Of a stretch of DNA of 17,805 nt, positions 13,952 through 17,805 are shown piece by piece (the first letter of the stretch is position 1; each line of letters begins with the position of its first letter). Source of the stretch: Alphaproteobacteria bacterium (GTDB lineage: Bacteria; Pseudomonadota; Alphaproteobacteria; Elsterales; Elsteraceae); assembly GCA_013297545.1 (NCBI GenBank), contig JAAFHH010000010.1:1-17805 (forward strand). The letters are read 5' to 3'. The notes under the pieces are model-generated. The model saw only the letters and a list, made by a program, of their open reading frames with translations, did no database searches and was not told the DNA's origin. Position numbers and translations under genes: made by a program.

Positions 13952-15028
13952 CCGCGGCAAGCGGTGGAACAGCAGGTCGTACTGCGCACCGTAGCTGGTC
14001 TTCGACGCCAAGGTCTTGGTGTAGAGATCGGTCAGGCTCGCGGCCTCGATCATCTCCTCGGTGTTGAACTGGTGGAGGATCTCAGCGGCATAGCCGTAGT
14101 CCGCCATCACGCGCTCAAACGCGCTGGCGCTGTCGCTCGCACGCTGCAGCAGCAGCGGTGAGAATTCGACCAGCATGTACTCGGGTGCTGCTGCGGAGGC
14201 CAACACGCCGCGCATACCCGCGAACGCCCGACCCTCGAAGCCTTCAACGTCCATCTTCAAGAAGCGCACCGGTCGATCAATCAGCTGCGCCATGCTGTCG
14301 AGTGGCACGATATCAACCATGACGCTGTCCGGTTCAGCGCCAGCCTCGATCAAGCTGTGTTGGCCATTGTTGCCCAGCGCCGGGCGCCCGAGACGAGCCT
14401 CAGCGTGGTCAGCACCGATCGCCAGCGCATAGGCCTCCAACCACACGAATTGGTTCACTGCCGCCGAGGCGCTGAGCAGGCGGTGGTTGATCGGATCCGG
14501 TTCAAACGCGAGCACCCGGCCTTCGGCGCCAACTGCCGCCGCCGCAATCAAACTGTGCCAGCCGATGTTCGCGCCGATATCGATCATCAGGTCACCAGGC
14601 CGCAGCAGATCGCGCATGCGCTGGCACTGGGCTGGTTCCCACAGGCGGCCCGAGCGGATCTCGCCGCTGATGTAGTCATGCCGAAACAGCCACATCTGGA
14701 ACGCCAGATCGGCAAAGCGGATCGGGGTTGGCTGGGTCAGCACGCGGTCCAACGCGCTGCCGGCGGTGGCAAGGGCTAGGCGCTCTGCTGCGGCCCGGGT
14801 GTTGAAAAAGTGCCGCGCTTCCAGGCCGCGGCCAACTTGGTTGAGGAACTGTGTGTAGAAATTCGTGATCCAGCCGTCGATTGCGGCATCAGCTGCAATG
14901 GCATCCCCACAGTCTGCAAACGCGCGCTCCAGCCAGTCGATCGCGGTTGCGAAGTCTTGCCCATCGATGACCGCCGTGCGGGCATTGGTGCAGTACTGGT
15001 GCAGCAGGTCGGCCCCGCCATCACTCAC
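13943..15028 (-). CDS. FkbM family SAM-dependent methyltransferase, coupled to fliJ
   Basis: This 361-residue protein has an N-terminal helical region (about 1-125) and an FkbM-type Rossmann methyltransferase domain. The SAM-binding Ile-Asp-Ile-Gly-Ala-Asn-Ile-Gly-Trp-His-Ser is at 149-159, Phe-Glu-Pro-Asp-Pro is at 175-179, and Leu-Lys-Met-Asp-Val-Glu-Gly-Phe-Glu is at 257-265. FkbM enzymes typically O-methylate sugars or small hydroxyl groups on secreted glycans. The GTG start at 15028 overlaps the fliJ stop (GTGA), so it is translated with fliI-fliJ. This suggests, by context only, methylation of a flagellar or surface glycan. The N-terminal part may be a repeat-type helical domain, but I cannot assign it. 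Confidence 0.83.
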   Translation of the reverse strand: MSDGGADLLHQYCTNARTAVIDGQDFATAIDWLERAFADCGDAIAADAAIDGWITNFYTQFLNQVGRGLEARHFFNTRAAAERLALATAGSALDRVLTQPTPIRFADLAFQMWLFRHDYISGEIRSGRLWEPAQCQRMRDLLRPGDLMIDIGANIGWHSLIAAAAVGAEGRVLAFEPDPINHRLLSASAAVNQFVWLEAYALAIGADHAEARLGRPALGNNGQHSLIEAGAEPDSVMVDIVPLDSMAQLIDRPVRFLKMDVEGFEGRAFAGMRGVLASAAAPEYMLVEFSPLLLQRASDSASAFERVMADYGYAAEILHQFNTEEMIEAASLTDLYTKTLASKTSYGAQYDLLFHRLPRAA

Positions 15029-15456
15029 GAGGCGGCTTCTTGGCGCTGGCGGAATTGGTCAAGTGCAATATCATCCAAGCGGATTTGTTCTTTGCGCTCG
15101 AACTCGGCGCGCTCGCGCGCGACGCGGTTGGCCTGCGCCACTTCGAGCTTTTTCAGATCCTGGTAGGCGATCGCCACCTCGTCGGCCGCGGCTTCCACCT
15201 GTTGGGCGACCTCGGCGATCGAGGCTTCCAGCGATTTCCGGCGCACGATCGCGGCCTTGGCGAAGGCGCCATAAGCAAAGGTGACTTCTTCATCGCGCGC
15301 TGCGATCGATTGCTCTTTCACCACTGTATCGACCAGATCATCGACCGCGGCTTCCAGGCGCGCCTTCATGCCTTCCAATTCCGCAAGACGGCGGCGCTTT
15401 TGGTCGAGTTCAAACGTCCGCAGCCGGATCAGCGTGGGCAGGCCTTTGCGCGCCAT
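15025..15456 (-). CDS. fliJ: Flagellar export chaperone/stalk protein FliJ
   Basis: This 143-residue protein is almost wholly charged, heptad-like helix, as expected for the FliJ antiparallel coiled coil that inserts into the FliI hexamer and links it to FlhA of the export gate. FliJ is poorly conserved in sequence, so the call rests on length, coiled-coil nature and position 9 bases after fliI. The ATG at 15456 has a GAGG motif upstream, just after the fliI stop. The 3' end overlaps the FkbM methyltransferase gene by four bases. Confidence 0.82.
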   Translation of the reverse strand: MARKGLPTLIRLRTFELDQKRRRLAELEGMKARLEAAVDDLVDTVVKEQSIAARDEEVTFAYGAFAKAAIVRRKSLEASIAEVAQQVEAAADEVAIAYQDLKKLEVAQANRVARERAEFERKEQIRLDDIALDQFRQRQEAAS

Positions 15457-15465
15457 CGCCTAGCC

Positions 15466-16800
15466 TCACGCCGCCTGCGGGCTGCGGGCCAAGATTTCCG
15501 CCAGCGCTTGGTAGCCCTGGGGCAGGCTCGTGATGTCATCCTTGCTCTGGGACAAGAACGCATCGAGCATCGGGTAGTAGTGGATCGCCTCATCGGTGCG
15601 GGCATCCGCGCCGCGGCGATAGGCGCCGAGCCGGATCATTTCCGCCATGTCTTCGTAGGCCGCGATCAACCCGCGCGCTTGCTGGACGATGCGGTTCTCA
15701 TCGGGCGAGTTGCAGCCCGGCATGGTTCGGCTGATCGAACGCAGGATGTTGACCGCGGGGTAGCGCCCCCGCTCGGCAATCGCGCGCTCCAGCACGATGT
15801 GGCCATCGAGAATACCGCGCACGGCGTCGGCGATCGGCTCGTTCATGTCGTCGCCCTCGACGAGCACGGTGAAGAGACCAGTGATGTTGCCCTGTTGACC
15901 GGTGCCCGGACCCGCCCGCTCGAGCAGGCGCGGCAGTTCGGCGAATACAGTCGGTGTGTAGCCCTTGGAGGCAGGGGGTTCACCGACCGACAGGCCGATC
16001 TCGCGCTGGGCCATCGCAAAGCGGGTCACGCTGTCGATCATGCACAGCACTTGGCGGTTCTGATCGCGGAAGTACTCCGCCACGGTCAAGGTGGTGTGGG
16101 CTGCGAGCTTGCGCATCAGCGGCGGCTGGTCCGAGGTCGCGACCACCACGACCGAGCGGGCAAGCCCCTCGGGCCCAAGGTCATCGTGCAAGAAGTCTTG
16201 CACTTCACGGCCGCGTTCGCCGACCAGGCCGACCACCGACACGTCGGCCGAGGTGCCGCGGGCAATCATCGACAGCAGCACGGATTTGCCGACACCGGAG
16301 CCGGCAAAAATGCCCATGCGTTGGCCCATGCAGCAGGTGAGGAAGGTGTTCAGCGCCTTCACACCCAGATCGAGCTTGCCCTGGACCCGGCGGCGCTGGT
16401 GTGCCGGCGGCGGCGAAGCACGCAGCGCATAGCCAATCGGGCCAGAGATCAGCGGCGGGCCGCCGTCAATCGGCTCCCCCATCGCGTTGATCACCCGGCC
16501 GAGCCAGGAATGGTGTGGGTAGAGCACCGGCGTGCCGCCGGTCGCCTCCACCCGGTTGCCAAGGCCGATGCCGTCGAGGGTGCCGAACGGCATGGCGAGC
16601 GCCTTGTCGCCTTTGAAGCCAACCACTTCCGCCGCCACCCGGCGGTCGCCGCGCGCGATCATGGTGACCCGGTCGCCGACCGAGAGGGCACGGCCAATGC
16701 CGCCGATTTCCGCCATCATGCCGAGCACGCCGGTGATCCGCCCGTAGAGCGTGTGGTCCGGCACCCGCTCCAGATCAGACACGAGATGATCACTCAGCAT
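15466..16800 (-). CDS. fliI: Flagellum-specific ATP synthase FliI
   Basis: This 444-residue, F1-beta-like ATPase energises export of flagellar rod, hook and filament proteins. Walker A Ala-Gly-Ser-Gly-Val-Gly-Lys-Ser is at 166-173, Gly-Glu-Arg-Gly-Arg-Glu-Val at 194-200, Walker B Val-Leu-Cys-Met-Ile-Asp-Ser at 251-257, and the export-ATPase signature Lys-Gly-Tyr-x-Pro-Thr-Val-Phe is near 279. Length is normal for FliI. The ATG at 16800 follows a GGGGGTAG stretch. It heads the minus-strand fliI-fliJ-FkbM unit and is divergent from a CtrA-like regulator, with a 128-base gap. Confidence 0.93.
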   Translation of the reverse strand: MLSDHLVSDLERVPDHTLYGRITGVLGMMAEIGGIGRALSVGDRVTMIARGDRRVAAEVVGFKGDKALAMPFGTLDGIGLGNRVEATGGTPVLYPHHSWLGRVINAMGEPIDGGPPLISGPIGYALRASPPPAHQRRRVQGKLDLGVKALNTFLTCCMGQRMGIFAGSGVGKSVLLSMIARGTSADVSVVGLVGERGREVQDFLHDDLGPEGLARSVVVVATSDQPPLMRKLAAHTTLTVAEYFRDQNRQVLCMIDSVTRFAMAQREIGLSVGEPPASKGYTPTVFAELPRLLERAGPGTGQQGNITGLFTVLVEGDDMNEPIADAVRGILDGHIVLERAIAERGRYPAVNILRSISRTMPGCNSPDENRIVQQARGLIAAYEDMAEMIRLGAYRRGADARTDEAIHYYPMLDAFLSQSKDDITSLPQGYQALAEILARSPQAA

Positions 16801-16928
16801 CAGCTACTACCCCCGAATGGTGGGCTAAGAGTACCGCGATCCGCCCGGATTCCCAAGGCTTGCCGACGGGCGCAAGAGTCTCTAGGAGTCAGGAAGGTCG
16901 CACATTCCACGCGTCGGGAGAATCGGGT
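16801..16928. promoter_or_regulatory. Divergent intergenic region between fliI and the CtrA-like gene
   Basis: This 128-base gap must hold the promoter of fliI on the minus strand and of the regulator on the plus strand. I looked for the CtrA full site (TTAA-N7-TTAA) and half sites and found none; there is no TTAA here at all. A GGGAG ribosome-binding site at 16916-16920 lies 8 bases before the plus-strand ATG. No convincing sigma-70 pair is visible. Confidence 0.4.
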
Positions 16929-17600
16929 ATGCGCGTACTGCTGCTGGAAGACCGCTCAGCCAAGGCGAACAGCTTGGCCTTGATGCTCGAAACCGCCGGC
17001 CACGATGTGGCGCCGGCCGGCTTGGCGGATGTCGAAGCCCACCCAGACCGGACGGCCGGTGCTGATCTGGTGGTGGTCGATCTCGCCGCCCAAGGCACCA
17101 GTGCCGCCAACCGGTTGCAGCGCCTGACGGCGGCGGCACCCCGGCTGCCGTTCCTCGTGCTGTCGGATCGCCAGACCCTGCCGGCTGACGTCCGCGCCCT
17201 CGGCATCGGCGAAGACCGCCACTTGCCGCGTCCGTTCGACAAGCGCGGGCTGCTGGCGCGCATGCAGGGTCTCGTCAAACGGGCGCGCGATCGCAGCGAT
17301 GCTGGCGTGCGGGTCGGTAAGCTCACCATCAAACTCGACGCCAAGTTGGCCGAGGTGGATGGCCAGATCCTGCCGCTGACCGGCAAGGAATTCGCGCTCT
17401 TGGCGCTGCTGGCCCAGCACCGGGAGACGATCCTGACCAAGGAAATGTTCTTGAACCACCTCTACGCCGGGCAGGTGGAACCGGAACTTAAGATCATCGA
17501 CGTGTTCATCTGCAAGCTGCGCAAGAAGATCAAAAAGGCGACCGGCGGTCCGACTTATATTGAGACGGTCTGGGGCCGGGGGTATGTGCTCCGGGGGTAG
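16929..17600 (+). CDS. CtrA-like OmpR-family response regulator with atypical receiver
   Basis: This 223-residue protein has a receiver domain (1-118) and a winged-helix DNA-binding domain (about 128-222). The DNA-binding half matches alphaproteobacterial CtrA closely in Leu-Thr-Gly-Lys-Glu, Leu-Thr-Lys-Glu-Met-Phe-Leu-Asn-His-Leu-Tyr, Glu-Pro-Glu-Leu-Lys-Ile-Ile-Asp-Val-Phe and the Glu-Thr-Val-Trp-Gly-Arg-Gly-Tyr-Val-Leu-Arg ending. The receiver keeps Glu-7/Asp-8, the phospho-acceptor Asp-51 and Ser-79, but the conserved Lys is Arg-101, Asp-9 of CtrA is Arg, and the Gly-Ala-Asp-Asp-Tyr motif is Gly-Glu-Asp-Arg-His. CtrA controls motility and cell-cycle genes, and ctrA near fliI-fliJ is a recurring alphaproteobacterial order (recalled). 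It may be ctrA itself in a divergent lineage or a paralogue. The ATG at 16929 fits the ribosome-binding site. Confidence 0.85.
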   Translation: MRVLLLEDRSAKANSLALMLETAGHDVAPAGLADVEAHPDRTAGADLVVVDLAAQGTSAANRLQRLTAAAPRLPFLVLSDRQTLPADVRALGIGEDRHLPRPFDKRGLLARMQGLVKRARDRSDAGVRVGKLTIKLDAKLAEVDGQILPLTGKEFALLALLAQHRETILTKEMFLNHLYAGQVEPELKIIDVFICKLRKKIKKATGGPTYIETVWGRGYVLRG

Positions 17601-17639
17601 GTGCTGACGGTCTGATCCATTCTGAAATCCTCTCTGAAA

Positions 17640-17673
17640 CCCCTTCCCCCGCTTGCGGGGGGAGGGGCTTTAA
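17640..17673. terminator. Strong hairpin terminator, likely bidirectional
   Basis: A 13-base stem with one G-T pair (CCCCTTCCCCCG against CGGGGGGAGGGG, loop CTTG) is followed by CTTTAA on the plus strand and, on the minus strand, by TTTCAG. It lies 40 bases after the CtrA-like gene's stop and directly behind the stop of the convergent HAD gene, so it can end both transcripts. C-run/G-run hairpins of this kind are frequent dispersed intergenic elements in Rhodospirillales-type genomes (recalled). Confidence 0.7.
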
Positions 17674-17805
17674 CGGAGATGGTCGATGAGGCGCCACAGA
17701 TCATCGGCGCGGTCCATCACGAGTTCGGCACCGGCCGTGCGGAGTTCTGCGACTGGGTGATAGCCCCAGGACACTGCAATCGGCGTGACACCTGCGGCCC
17801 GCGCC
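17670..17805 (-). CDS. C-terminal end of a HAD-family phosphatase (phosphoglycolate-phosphatase-like), 5' part outside the window
   Basis: The minus-strand frame enters at the right edge and stops with TAA at 17672-17670, giving 44 complete residues. Ala-Gly-Val-Thr-Pro-Ile-Ala-Val-Ser-Trp-Gly-Tyr-His near the start of the fragment, then a Leu-x-x-Ala-Gly-Ala and a helix ending in Leu-Ile-Asp-His-Leu, fits the last strand-turn-helix of Gph-like HAD hydrolases (Gly-Val-x-Trp-Gly-Tyr). These dephosphorylate 2-phosphoglycolate or related small phosphates. Catalytic Asp residues lie outside, so substrate cannot be judged. Confidence 0.7.
   Translation of the reverse strand, partial: ARAAGVTPIAVSWGYHPVAELRTAGAELVMDRADDLWRLIDHLR

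Noticed and set aside
15040..16983. Long plus-strand open frame opposite fliI and fliJ
   Set aside because: It is antisense to the clearly identified fliI; its product is His/Arg/Asp-rich without motifs.
16929..17600. FtcR-type flagellar regulator instead of a CtrA-like protein
   Set aside because: FtcR lacks the Lys-Ile-Ile-Asp-Val-Phe and Glu-Thr-Val-Trp-Gly-Arg-Gly-Tyr signatures that are present here.
1..17805. CRISPR array, insertion sequence, tRNA or rRNA gene
   Set aside because: I saw no regularly spaced repeats, no transposase motifs with terminal repeats and no tRNA or rRNA signatures on either strand, although short tRNAs are hard to exclude by eye.

Overview
The window is high-GC DNA that most likely comes from a flagellated alphaproteobacterium of Rhodospirillales type. 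This lineage call is inferred from a CtrA-like regulator divergent from fliI-fliJ, a single-domain XylG-type ATPase and a CoxDE/XdhC-type molybdoenzyme maturation operon. Genes are tightly packed and many neighbours share 4-base ATGA or GTGA overlaps.

Bases 1-1350 are accessory. They hold the 3' end of a probable HATPase gene, a small STAS-like (DUF4325) gene and a one-helix membrane protein gene, all at visibly lower GC than the rest. A second, high-GC DUF4325 copy follows that has lost its start codon. The arrangement looks like one module replacing part of an older, related one. Bases 1298-4398 (minus strand) are a xylose-type ABC importer operon, xylF-xylH-xylG, with a hairpin between xylF and xylH. 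Bases 4605-6821 (minus strand) are a two-gene unit: a DUF898/YjgN-type membrane protein and an M48 metallopeptidase.

Bases 6957-13271 (plus strand) are one operon of seven overlapping genes: MoxR/CoxD AAA ATPase, CoxE VWA protein, XdhC N-domain protein, XdhC C-domain protein, a MoeA-like/MobA-like fusion, a SufS-type cysteine desulfurase and a SufU-like protein. I read it as a complete kit for making, sulfurating and inserting the molybdenum cofactor of a xanthine-oxidase/CO-dehydrogenase-family hydroxylase, but no hydroxylase subunit is encoded here. Small genes of unknown function follow at 13306-13936.

Bases 13943-16800 (minus strand) are flagellar: fliI (export ATPase), fliJ (export chaperone) and, overlapping fliJ, an FkbM-type methyltransferase. 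Divergent from fliI is a CtrA-like response regulator with a conserved DNA-binding domain but an atypical receiver. A strong hairpin terminator separates it from the 3' end of a convergent HAD-type phosphatase gene that runs off the window.

The points most worth a second look are the SufS/SufU-like pair placed in a Mo-cofactor operon, the mosaic DUF4325 region, the CtrA-like protein with an altered receiver, and the methyltransferase coupled to fliJ.
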